A stretch of DNA of 64,000 nucleotides, from assembly GCA_025617375.2 (NCBI GenBank), contig JAMYGW020000008.1, forward strand, positions 1,674,001 through 1,738,000, given 5' to 3'. The notes below the pieces were generated by a model. It did not search any database, had not been told where the DNA came from, and saw only the letters and a list, made by a program, of their open reading frames with translations. This stretch comes from Acarospora socialis (Eukaryota > Ascomycota > Lecanoromycetes > Acarosporales > Acarosporaceae). The translations under genes were made by a program, and so were the position numbers. Below, one piece after another: positions 54,587-64,000 of the stretch (positions are counted from its first letter, which is position 1; every line of letters begins with the position of its first letter).

Positions 54587-56768
54587 ATGTCGGACCTCAA
54601 CTCTTGGGAAGACGATCCAGCTGCACAGGATGAGCACCTAGCGCAGCAAGCACAACAGAATCTCAATCTCAACGGACGGGGAAATACCTTCCAGCCCGGT
54701 GCTACCTCTTTCCAGCCCGGAGCTCAATCTTTTCAACCTGGACAACAATATCAACAATACGGGGGTTATGATCAGTCCCAGTATGGTCAATACTATAATC
54801 AGCAGCAGGGCTACGAAGGTTACCCACAGTACGGCCAGCAGAATTATGGGCAGTACAATCAGGGTTATGGACAACAGCAAGGAGGGTACAACGAGGTGTA
54901 CGGAGCACAATATGGGGGATACAATCCTCAGCAAAGCTACTCACAGCCGACACAGCAGCGACAAACACCCATAATAGCCAAGCGACCTTCAGCGAACGAT
55001 TCTGCATCGAATGGTGCCCCAGTACCCTCACCCAAACCACTTGCTTCAAGTGAGGGCGCGCCAACTCCCAAGGCCCCTGTGAGATCAATTGGAGGCGACA
55101 CGCCAGCACCTAAAGCCAAAGTTTTGTCAATAGGAGCCACCTCCTCATCAGCAACGCCCTCTTCAGCCACTCCTGCTACAGCAAAGCAAGACAAACCGTC
55201 CGCCGAGGACGGCTCGAAGGTAACCGCAGCAAAAGCGATTGAAAAGACAGACAAAAACACATTTACGAGCGGCAAAACATCTCCATCGCCATCCTCTGGC
55301 AAAGCAAGTCCAGCGCCTGCCGATGCCAAAGCGGCTGCTCGAGAAGTCGATGCAGTAACGAAGGAACAGGCAGCGGATGTGGACGAAGAGGTGCTTGAGG
55401 AGATATACGGGAAGGAGCATGTTAATTTGATTTTCATCGGACACGTCGACGCAGGGAAATCAACACTTGGTGGTAGTATTCTCTACGCGACGGGCATGGT
55501 AGATGAGCGTACGATGGACAAGTACAAACGAGAAGCGAAGGAGGCGGGTCGAGAGACTTGGTATCTGTCATGGGCTCTTGACTTGACGAGGGAAGAACGG
55601 TCGAAAGGCAAGACTGTTGAGGTCGGGAGAGGCTTCTTTGAGACCGAGAAACGGCGCTACACGATACTTGACGCACCAGGGCACAAGACCTTTGTACCAA
55701 ACATGATTGGAGGCGCCTCACAAGCAGACGTGGGTATACTGGTAATCTCCGCACGAAAGGGTGAGTATGAGACTGGGTTCGAGAAAGGTGGTCAGACGCG
55801 GGAGCACGCCGTACTGGCGAAGACGCAGGGCGTCAACAAGCTTATCGTCGTCGTCAACAAAATGGATGATCCAACGGTCGAATGGAGCAAGGAACGATAC
55901 GAAGAATGCATCAACAAACTAACCGCCTTTCTTAAGAGTGTTGGATACCCTAAGTCCGACCTCACATTCATGCCCATCTCGGCACAGACTGGACTGGGCG
56001 TTAAGGATCGAGTACCGAAGGATGTGGCTTCTTGGGTCGAGAGCCCGTCATTGCTGGAATATCTTGACAGCATGAAGACCCTGGAACGGAAAGTCAACGC
56101 GCCCTTCATGATGCCAATCAACGGCAAGTATCGAGACATGGGCACGATAATCGAAGGCAAGATCGAATCCGGAGTCATCAAGAAGGGCCTCACATACATC
56201 ATGATGCCCAACCGAGACGAGACAACCGTCGCCGCACTGTATGGCGAAACCGAAGAAGAAATCCAAGCTGCGACCTGCGGCGACCAAGTCCGGCTCCGTA
56301 TTCGAGGCGTCGAAGAAGAGGACATTTTGCCCGGATTCGTCCTCTGCTCACCCAAACGACCGGTCCACTGTGTCTCAGCTTTCGAAGCGCAAATTGTCCT
56401 GATCGAGCTGAAGAGCATCCTCAGCGCTGGCTTCAATTGCGTGCTGCACGTACACTCGGCCATCGAAGAGGTCACATTCGCAGCTCTGCTGCATAAGTTA
56501 GAAAAGGGTACGGGAAGGAAGAGCAAGAAAGCGCCGGCCTTCGCGGCCAAGGGTCAAAGCATCATCGCCAGGTTGGAAGTCATCGGCGGAGCAGGCGCGG
56601 TGTGTGTGGAGAGATTTGAGGATTATCCACAGTTGGGACGGTTTACGTTGAGAGACCAGGTAAGCTCAACCCGTTTGTTCGAGTTTCAACGAATCTAAAA
56701 GTTACTCCTAGGGTCAAACAATCGCTATTGGCAAAATCACGAAACTCATTACGGATACTACGTCCTAA
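54587..56768 (+). CDS. sup35: Translation termination factor eRF3 (Sup35) with prion-like N-terminus
   Basis: GTPase that works with eRF1 to release nascent chains. Exons 54587-56659 and 56712-56768 give 709 residues. The N-domain (about 30-130) is rich in Gln, Gly, Tyr and Asn, with FQPGA repeats and QGY/YGQ units. It resembles the yeast Sup35 prion domain in composition. A charged M-like region follows (SPKPLASSEG...KTSPSPSSGKASPAP). The G domain starts near 280: GHVDAGKST (G1), DAPGHKT (G3) and NKMDD (G4). Then come domains 2 and 3 with GVIKKGLTYIMMPN, DILPGFVLCSPK and AAL..KLEKGTGRKSKKAP, then RFTLRDQ and, across the intron, GQTIAIGKITKLI to the stop. The last intron separates the final 19 codons. 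The N-terminal NSWEDDPA is conserved in filamentous fungi. Confidence 0.96.
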
Positions 56769-57453
56769 TCGCCCTACTAGGCATGCGAATGTAGTTACGA
56801 AGGCACACCTTAAGGCATGGGTTTTAGAGCGGAGGCTATATGAATGCTGTGCTGCACGATGGATGAGAGTAGATGAACTCCAAATACTCGTGCACATATA
56901 ACGCGCTCGGCGCGAGTACTCGTCAGTCGGAATCTTGTCGTTATCGTAGATATAGCATCCTGAAAGGAAGCTCTCTGAGTCCCTAAAACTAAAGAGCAAT
57001 GACCCATCCTTCTGAGTCACAATCCATCTCCAACTGCCCGCCCAAATCTCCAAGTCGCCTGTCTCGGGGGTTGTAAAACAATACTATGTTCCCTCTTCTG
57101 GAGCAGTTCATTGCATGAATGACAATGACAAAAGAAATCAAGGCCCATAGACCAAATACTCATACATACGACCATCTGGCAGCCTCAAAAGTTTAAAGCA
57201 AAAAGCAAAACATACAACAGCGGGTATTCGCTGGTCGTCACCGACCCAACTACTAATCCGCCGATCTAAGGCTTATGTATGGCAGAGCGGACGGGATGCC
57301 CAGTATTCCTTAGTCTGTGGTCGTATGTGGAAGGATTACAACTATCTAAATATATATCGGCATTAGTAGGCAGATGGGTTCAAGAGTTCTTGAGGTTTAG
57401 TTGGGAGGGCGAGGGTTGGGATAACTACCTACCTACCTTAAGAGTCATTCGAG
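56769..57453. other. Intergenic, no supported gene
   Basis: Contains an ACTACCTACCTACCTTAAG stretch at 57424-57442 just before the F-box start. The minus frame 56643-57053 is antisense to the sup35 end and not called. Confidence 0.55.
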
Positions 57454-58767
57454 ATGGCATTGACCGGAAATGGATGGCTCCCTTCAGAGTTGTGGGTTCA
57501 GGTTTTCAGCAATCTATCTTCTCATGATATAAAGGCAACACGGCTTGCTTGCAGAAGGTTCTGTGATCTGAGCTCGTCGTTCCTTCTCAAGAGGGTCTAT
57601 TTCGCTCTTCGTCCCAGGACGATGGACGTTCTACTTCAGATCGCACGCCATCCCATCTTTAGTCGATCAGTGACCGAGCTTGTTTACGACATCACCGAGA
57701 TAACGGAGTTCCTGACAGACGATGGTATGTCCAAGCGTGAAGAAGGGTACGATCGCCTTGATGGATACGCTGTGTACAAAGTGTACGCTGCACAGGAAGC
57801 CAGCAAGAAGTCTGGCGATGATCTGGCATGTCTTAAATTTGCTTTTTCACATATGCCTCGAATTCAGACGCTCCGGTGCCTTGGTTGGAATAAGATAGTC
57901 CACCTACTGCTGGATGAGGATGAACCGAACCGGTTCGCTTACTTGCACATAAGGGCTAACGAAGATGTCGACCTTGAAGGGAACCGAGAAGATATGCAGG
58001 CAGCTTGGGCCAAATGCTGGTACACAAGTAAAGGCCCGATGCTATGGGATCGAATGGATCCATACCTCCTTGCTTCGGACGAGGTAGGCATGACAAAGTT
58101 CCGAACCTCCGCCCAGCTGGAAACCGTGCTTCGTGCCGCTTACGAAACCAACGCTACCATCTCGAATTTCAGCTTCCAGAACTTCACTAAATGGGAAACC
58201 ATTCGCGGAGGCCTTCTACAAACAGTGGCCTGGGATATTACACCGGCAAGATTGGAAGCCTCTCGCTGGCTTTTCAAAAACCTGCGTCACTTCTCCGCCG
58301 GTCTCTGTAGCATCCCAGAATCGGAAGAGCCTCTCACCGCTAATGTCCTTGGGGAGCTTCTGTTAAGTGCAACGCACCTAGAGACTCTCGGCTTGCAATT
58401 TCCAATGATACATCGCTTTCATTTGGGAAGAACATTGGCCACAGGCCGCTGGCCGCGCCTACGGTCGATTCAGCTAGTGGGGATGCGACTGCGTGCAAAG
58501 AGGTTGCAAGCCTTTTTGCAACGGAATGCGGCGTCGTTAAAGGAAGTTGATATTGGTCTCGTGAGTGTACCGAATGACCATCGACGTGGGAAGTTCGCAG
58601 ACTTTATGGCCCAGCACCTCAATCTTGATGGCGTCAGACTAGGCTCTCAGTTCGTTCCGTTCGAACAGTTGGTTATGGTGTGTGGTATCGTGGCTCGGAA
58701 CGCCTTGGTGCGTACGATGGAGGCTCGAGTTCTTCACGGAAGACTAAACTCCCTTCGACCCTCTTGA
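57454..58767 (+). CDS. F-box protein
   Basis: Single exon, 437 residues. The N-terminus is the F-box itself: WLPSELWVQVFSNLSSHDIK followed by ATRLACRRFCDLSSSFLLKR (about 8-50). The rest (HPIFSRSVTELVYDITEITE, LETLGLQFPMIHRFHLGRTL, WPRLRSIQLVGMRLRAKRLQ) follows the layout of a large group of ascomycete F-box proteins with degenerate LRR-like strands. It is likely a substrate adaptor for an SCF ligase, with unknown target. It is not closely related to the F-box protein at 47642 beyond the F-box. Confidence 0.86.
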   Translation: MALTGNGWLPSELWVQVFSNLSSHDIKATRLACRRFCDLSSSFLLKRVYFALRPRTMDVLLQIARHPIFSRSVTELVYDITEITEFLTDDGMSKREEGYDRLDGYAVYKVYAAQEASKKSGDDLACLKFAFSHMPRIQTLRCLGWNKIVHLLLDEDEPNRFAYLHIRANEDVDLEGNREDMQAAWAKCWYTSKGPMLWDRMDPYLLASDEVGMTKFRTSAQLETVLRAAYETNATISNFSFQNFTKWETIRGGLLQTVAWDITPARLEASRWLFKNLRHFSAGLCSIPESEEPLTANVLGELLLSATHLETLGLQFPMIHRFHLGRTLATGRWPRLRSIQLVGMRLRAKRLQAFLQRNAASLKEVDIGLVSVPNDHRRGKFADFMAQHLNLDGVRLGSQFVPFEQLVMVCGIVARNALVRTMEARVLHGRLNSLRPS

Positions 58768-59516
58768 CCTACCTTCTATGCTAAACTCGAGACCATTCCA
58801 GCTAATAAGACGACAAACTTCCACCGTTTACGCATCATCGCCTCCCATATGTTCGTATTTCAACATTGCTGATGATGTATCAATCTTCCTCTATTGTACG
58901 CCTATTCACAACCACTTAAGGTCTGCACCTATCATGACCCACACCGCAAGGTGTTTAAAGCGGCTTGGGGTGTAACCCTTCCTCTGCCCATGCGTCCCGA
59001 ATCTCATTTTAATTAGCGTCAAGCGCAGTCTCTCACATTTCATATGGTGGTTCTGTTCGGAGGCAGCACGCCTGGTATCAACTGCTATTTTGCCACGGAG
59101 TGGACGGGTAAGGAGTATTAATATCCGGTTTCCAGTGTCATATGGATCAGTCTGCTATGGGAAGGGGCAATCTACTGACAAGTAACTGCATCGGATTGGG
59201 GCCCACTTCGTACATTTGATTTTGGAGTGTTAAGCCACAACGGTATTCAATTGACGACCTGAGACCACTCTACGAGCATCAGAAACTCCCCTGCGAGAGG
59301 ACATGATGATCGCAAACAAATATACAGTGATTACGCTCAGTTCGCCGCTCACTTCCGCGGTACACGACATCTGGCAGGAAAAACAGGAAGAAGGAACGCA
59401 GTAGATCCAATGCAAGAAAAGATGTAAAACGCTGCAATATACATGACGTGCCAGAATCGTATGGTGATACAAGCACCAAGGTCTCAACCTCGTCCTCCGT
59501 ACAACCAACTCATCAC
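58768..59516. other. Intergenic between converging genes, no gene seen
   Basis: 3' flanks of the F-box and BTB genes. Only short frames. Confidence 0.6.
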
Positions 59517-60525
59517 TCAGATTGTGCCCGCCTTCGTGGGTGTCAAGATCTCCCGGTTGAGGTTGCCCTTGTCAACTTTAGAAGGGCTCCCCAAGGACTC
59601 AGCCGAAGAACAACTTTCCGCCCGCTCATTCCCCACGCTGCTCTTACTCGGCGTAGGATCGGGAGTCAGCAAACCGTTCGCACCACCAACGCCAAGGCTA
59701 TACGCAGACACCGCCGTCCTGAGGCTCAACTCCGCCTTCCCTCCGGCATCTCCTCGATCGGTGAACACACCGCCATCCGCATCGCTCTCAAACGCGTGCG
59801 GCAACGTCCTACTGCCCAGCCCAGAGCGAATAGCATAGAGGACATCGACCGCAAACTCCACGTTCTCAGACATATACTCAAACCCACTATCCCCAAACCT
59901 CCCATCACAAAGCCTCGTCGTCGGCGCCCGCCTCATGAATTCGTACGCCGCGTCTCTCGCAACGAGCTCCCGGAGCGGCGACGAAGGGCCGGTGTGCTTG
60001 TAGATATACTCGACCTTGGGCGCGTCGAACGACACGCCATAGATGCGGTAATAATCGGCCATGCGCGCCAGCGCGAGGGCCTGCAAGGCAGGCATGTCGA
60101 AGCGGGCCTTGTCGCAGAGACACCAGAGGCGGATGTACGTGAACATGTTGTACGGGGGATGGTAAAGGGCGTCCGGGTTCTTCTCGGGGACGGCGTCGAT
60201 GGCGCCGAGGTAGAGGTACTGGACGACGAGCTCGAAGGGCTGGGGGGAGGCGAGGTGGTCTTCGGGTCGGAGGATCTCGAGGCCATCGAGCGTCTCGTCG
60301 TTGGTGCCGTCGTGGAGGAGTTTGCGGAAGTAGGGCGAGTGGTGCCGGAGGAGGTTCTTCTGCAGGCTCCAGTGGCGCTTCTCGCCGTTCAGGAGGTGGA
60401 TGGTGACGGTGGCGGTGTTGGTGATGTTGCTGCGTGACGGTCAGTGCTTGTAGAGACGCACGCAGGGCGGAGATGCGCGTTAGGGCTTACTCGGAGATGT
60501 CTCGCGCAGAGCGTAGAGGCGACAT
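59517..60525 (-). CDS. BTB/POZ domain protein
   Basis: Exons 60491-60525 and 59517-60429 give 315 residues. A short N-terminus (MSPLRSARDISD) leads to the BTB domain at about 13-130: NITNTATVTIHLLNGEKRHW, SLQKNLLRHHSPYFRKLLHD, LASPQPFELVVQYLYLGAID, then MFTYIRLWCLCDKARFDMPA with LQALALARM. This is the common short fungal BTB type with no BACK or Kelch region, ending in a disordered Ser/Pro tail (LLTPDPTPSKSSVGNE). Roles could be dimerisation or recruitment to a Cul3 ligase; substrate unknown. The intron is 61 bp and joins in frame. Confidence 0.88.
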
Positions 60526-61594
60526 GGCGGATAGATAATAATCGGCCAACGTCACGAGGGTCCTTGCAATGAACATTCGAGAGGGGATGAGTTAGGCTCG
60601 ATAGTGACTGTGGGCAATCCGAGCACGACGATTAGGGCCCTCCAGATTGGATTTGATTTTTGCCCCAAGCATATCGCCATATCTGCGGAGTTTATATTCT
60701 GAGCCAGACCCAGCAGTTGTACGCGCATTACCATTGCAACCACCCACAAGGAGGCAGTGTCTCGACATGTCTTCTAGGGTTGAAAATGTTGGTGTTTCGC
60801 AGCCTTGACTCCAACGCTCATGCTTACCGCCCGCTCCCGGAATAGGATCGAGGCCATCGGTACCACCGTAATGGTAACGAAACCTGAGACATTCAATCTG
60901 TGACAGTTAATTTTGTTCGGCCAGATATGGACCCTTCGAGCTAGGCTGTGGCAGATATCCATGTGTTCGTGTGGCACAGCACTTCCCGAACTCCGCGTAC
61001 CTTAGTTGCATCAGTCTTAGCGCTCAATGCAAAGTGATTGTCAAAGGTTGAGGCGGGCTGGGAAGAAGCAATACAGACCGAGCAAGTGCTAAGGGTCGCT
61101 GGTGAAACAACACCTAAGTCAGTTCATGACCCTTGTTGGACGATAGAAACGTGCATGATTATTTATAATTCCCGCCGAGACCCTGAAAGACAATGGTATA
61201 CCGTAGGTCTACCTAGCAAATGCTTTAATGCAGCCGTTAAACAGGGCTGGATCATGAAGCCTATGTTACGAAGTGGGCGGAAGTGGCAGGGTCGTTACTC
61301 TAAGACTTAGATTCGATGCATGCAAGACACCTATGTAATTTGATTTTAGCGTCTGAACAAGAACGGATGGAAAAGGGAGATGAAAGTCACAATGAGCCCT
61401 GTCATCCTCGGACAACTCCGAGCGTCTTATTCGTTTCACTCAACCAGCGCCTCTACGGTGCCTCCCTGGCGAAGACGTTGTACTCGTCAGCGCAGCACAT
61501 ACAGCTCCAAACATACAGCTTATTAGACCAACAGAACACCCATAACACGGAAACATTCAACTTCGGCGTGGGAAGTCCCAAACATATACTCAGC
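60526..61594. other. Intergenic, no supported gene
   Basis: BTB promoter and spf30 3' flank. Small frames at 61038-61310 and 61316-61690 have no family resemblance. Confidence 0.55.
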
Positions 61595-62597
61595 TCAGTA
61601 GCCTTCTTCTTCCGCTCCTTGCTGGTAAATGTGCCGACTCCTAGTGGGATCTTTCCGCATCTGCTGGCCCGAGCCGGTAAAGCCAACTGACGAATTAGCC
61701 CGGTTCTATTTCGAGGACGGAATGTGAGCCTACCTCTTGCATTGACCCCATCTGGCGTCCTAAACATGCTTTCCTTCTTAGCAACCTTGCCCAGTTTACC
61801 CTTCGTAGAAAAATCCTGCCATTTGCTCTTCCCCGCCTCCAACTCCTTGTTCGCCTTGACCTTCCGAGGTACTTTAGCAGGTCTTATCGGTCCATCACTG
61901 ACTTTGCTCGGCTCCTTGCGGACTTGCGTCGCCAACGCTGGATTGATGTCTGCAGCTGCAGAAATGACGCTCGAATTTACTGGCAACGACGGCGTGGTCG
62001 GCGTCCCTGGTGTGCCATCAGCCTTCCGCTTCCTCGAATCATTCGAGATCGGCTTAATGTCTCTCGCGGATAGTGTTTCGGTTGTTGCGTAGGATTTGAA
62101 AGTCACAATGTACACGGGTTTGCTGGAAGAGCCGGTGATCGATGTTATCCGTGCCGGATAGAACGAGTTATCTCCAGAAACCCACTTCGCAAGGACGGTG
62201 TCATTTACCGAGAAGGTAGCGGGCGTCTGAGGTTCTTCAACCGGGCTCTGCGGGGTGACCGGTTTCCGATAGCCGGCCTGAAAAGCGGGATGATTCTCTT
62301 TCGACCATTTCTCTTTCACTGGCGGAGGTGAGGGTTTCTTGGCTGGCGCTGGTGCTGAAGCTGGTTTTAGCTCTGCGATGGCGGTTTCGGTGAGGGTAAT
62401 GACTTCTTCAAGTTCAGTCTTGAGATTCAGTAACTCAGCATTCTCCGGGTCTGCTTGTAAGCCCAGCTGCACCGTTTCGAGCTGGTTGAAATCGAACAGA
62501 TCAGCATCGCGCTGCACTCAGAGACCACAGTGATGGTACTCACCTGAAGCCTATACTCTTTTATCTCCGCTTCCAACGCTGCCACCCCACCGCTCAT
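61595..62597 (-). CDS. spf30: Tudor-domain splicing factor SPF30 (SMNDC1)
   Basis: U2 snRNP-associated factor; the Tudor domain binds symmetrically dimethylated arginine on Sm proteins. Exons 62544-62597, 61734-62481 and 61595-61686 give 297 residues. The N-terminal coiled coil reads MSGGVAALEAEIKEYRLQ, then LETVQLGLQADPENAELLNL and KTELEEVITLTETAIAEL, just as in SMNDC1. The Tudor domain is at about 107-165: TFSVNDTVLAKWVSGDNSFY, PARITSITGSS, YIVTFKSYATTETLSARDIK. The C-terminal signature SMFRTPDGVNARVGFTGSGQ with MRKDPTRS crosses the last intron and is conserved in the family. The intron near 61690-61733 must be removed to obtain it. Confidence 0.93.
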
Positions 62598-63844
62598 GTT
62601 GTCTAAGATGACGGCGAGGAGTTTATTACACGAAGTGGAGAAGAGAAACTGCAAAGGTAGCTGATAATCCCCGAGAAATCCGCGTTTCTGCAGTATCAGC
62701 GCTCGTAGTATCGGTGTGTTCAAGCCGACTACCTAAGGTGCTTCTGAACTTGAAGGTTCGCTTGCTTAATGTAGGATCACGTGCAGTGAGACATCCGTGC
62801 GCCAACGGTTATGAATGCAGAGGCGTTATCTTCATAACGTTTATAGCATACTACCTACCTAGGTAGGTAGTATGAGATTCATGATACGAAGACAGTCAGC
62901 AACGTACCTAGGTAAGTACTCAATGTGCTGTAACGACATATTGAGCGCTACTTGGGCCTTACATGACATGCTCATGTTCCCCATATTCTCCAGTAGTAAG
63001 ATTACGTAAGCTAGTCTTTGCTCTACTGTCGGGTCGGAGTCGGCGCCTCACAACGTCCGAGCGCCCTCAGCCCCCTCGCTGCCTTACTGTTCTCTCGAGG
63101 TTGATTTATAATCGATGTAAGCCCACTCAGACAGATCACCCAACCATCGAAGTTGTTCAGTTTCATACAATCCATGTATGGTCTGGATGAATCTTAGTAA
63201 CACAGTGCTGCTTTCTCGAAAACCCTGATCCAGTTCGTTTCCACCCGAATGACAGATAGACTGTCTCACCTCCGGCTTTACTTTTCAGACCTTACCTTCA
63301 TCATCGACACCAACCGACGTCATCCCTAGTTCAGTTCATCGTCCGCTCGAATACGTAAAGGAGCGCATCAATTTCGTGGAGGGCAAGCCTTTGGAAAGTC
63401 GCTGAGTCGATCAGGCAGCAGTGTCTGCAACCTACGTTACGAGTCAGGGTCAATGCGGAGCTGTTGAGTGAGAAAAGAAATCCAAGAGTATGTCCCATCT
63501 ACCAACGGCAGTTTTGCCTCATTTCAAGTATCAATTCTGAACCACCATTAGGCTAGACACAACCTGGGTTTCGGTCATCCTTTGCCTTTACCCGCTCGGC
63601 ACGCCCTGCTTCAAAGGAAAGGGTCCATCCACGGTCTGAGTTAGATATCAGCAATAGTAGCGTCAAGGCGACGGAACAGCCGGATTGATAAGGACCAACA
63701 ACATCGAAGCAAGTTAGGCTTTCTCCTTGACCGGCCAAAGCACGCAGCCTTTGGGGTGCTGAGTTACTCTCCTGTGCGCGAACTCGTGTAGTCCAGTGCT
63801 TGAGGCTGCGGTGAGAAATCACTCACTCCTCATCTCAAATTTCT
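62598..63844. other. Intergenic with a 28-bp perfect palindrome
   Basis: Divergent region between spf30 and the probable yap1 gene. It holds the CATACTACC...GGTAGTATG palindrome at 62847-62874 and another TACCTAGGTA at 62905-62914. No gene seen. Confidence 0.6.
62847..62874. repeat. 28-bp perfect palindrome centred on CCTAGG
   Basis: Left arm CATACTACCTACCT and its exact reverse complement, with no spacer. The core TACCTAGGTA recurs at 800-809, 21363-21372 and 62905-62914, and nearly at 9708-9717. It could form a cruciform, or be a footprint of a recurring element. Confidence 0.85.
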
Positions 63845-64000
63845 ATGGCGGTCCCACCGAACAACGACACGACATATAATCCAGACCTCTACTTATCTCC
63901 GGATCAGCAGGACCTGCTTCTTGCTGCACTCTCTTCAAACAAACCCAACGCATCAAAAGGCAGCAGTATGGCTTCAGGCAGAGTACAGATAGCAAAGTCC
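63845..64000 (+). CDS. yap1: Probable Yap1/AP-1-type bZIP transcription factor (5' end only)
   Basis: The frame opens with the ATG at 63845 and runs off the right edge after 52 codons. The N-terminus reads MAVPPNNDTTYNPDLYLSPD followed by QQDLLLAALSSNKP. The segment LYLSPDQQDLLLAALSSN is, from memory, the conserved start of filamentous-fungal Yap1/AP-1 oxidative-stress regulators. Neither the bZIP region nor the Cys-rich redox domains lie within the window, so the call rests on this segment alone. Confidence 0.6.
   Translation, partial: MAVPPNNDTTYNPDLYLSPDQQDLLLAALSSNKPNASKGSSMASGRVQIAKS

Noticed and set aside
61316-61690. 124-codon plus-strand frame
   Set aside because: Antisense to the last exon of spf30, whose conserved C-terminus explains the sequence.
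1-64000. CRISPR arrays, bacterial operons, retroelements or virus-derived genes
   Set aside because: No spaced identical repeats, no reverse transcriptase, integrase or capsid motif, and eukaryotic introns throughout.

Overview
This is nuclear DNA of a filamentous ascomycete (Pezizomycotina; Dothideomycetes is my best guess but is not proven). Genes are compact and on both strands. They are split by many 48-160 bp GT-AG introns. The products are typical of moulds: an exgD-type glucanase, a CYP52-like P450, a YANK kinase, DUF6536-type membrane protein remnants and ankyrin/F-box/BTB proteins. I rebuilt the splicing by eye. For every multi-exon model the exons add up to an intact frame across the stated junctions. 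There are about 26 intact or edge-cut protein genes, two clear host pseudogenes, one orphan gene piece, one tRNA-like sequence and one MITE-like palindromic element.

Layout. 1-569: 5' end of an MFS transporter running off the left edge. 1.4-3.6 kb: exgD glucanase. 4.2-6.9 kb: a damaged interval holding two 5'-truncated genes back to back (an unknown fragment and an Atg22-like pseudogene), with a diverged direct repeat on each side. 7-9.1 kb: YANK-type AGC kinase. 9.1-10.9 kb: gene-poor with simple repeats. 10.9-14.6 kb: ubc8 and a P450, divergent. 14.8-19.9 kb: an integral membrane protein and an ankyrin protein. 21.0-21.3 kb: palindromic MITE-like element. 21.6-33.1 kb: panB, bfr2, an unknown basic protein, rad4 and an unknown coiled-coil protein. 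34.3-37.3 kb: a CWC16/CCDC130-type splicing factor and ind1. 38.0-39.5 kb: a tRNA-like sequence abutting a broken DUF6536 gene. 40.6-46.6 kb: a secreted isochorismatase, a long alpha/beta hydrolase and tsr2. 47.6-58.8 kb: F-box protein, BSD protein, yrb30, sup35 and a second F-box protein. 59.5-62.6 kb: BTB protein and spf30. 63.8 kb to the edge: start of a probable Yap1/AP-1 factor.

The intact genes are mostly unrelated housekeeping functions: nucleotide excision repair (rad4), ribosome biogenesis (bfr2, tsr2), splicing (CWC16-type, spf30), translation termination (sup35), Ran-dependent transport (yrb30), complex I Fe-S assembly (ind1), pantothenate synthesis (panB) and ubiquitin transfer (ubc8). 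I see no biosynthetic cluster and no co-regulated pathway. Several pairs share short divergent promoters: unknown protein/rad4 (410 bp), hydrolase/tsr2 (343 bp) and yrb30/sup35 (516 bp). The most unusual items are the back-to-back truncated genes, the palindromic element, the tRNA-like sequence at the end of the DUF6536 relic, and the 8-nt and 10-nt microexons.
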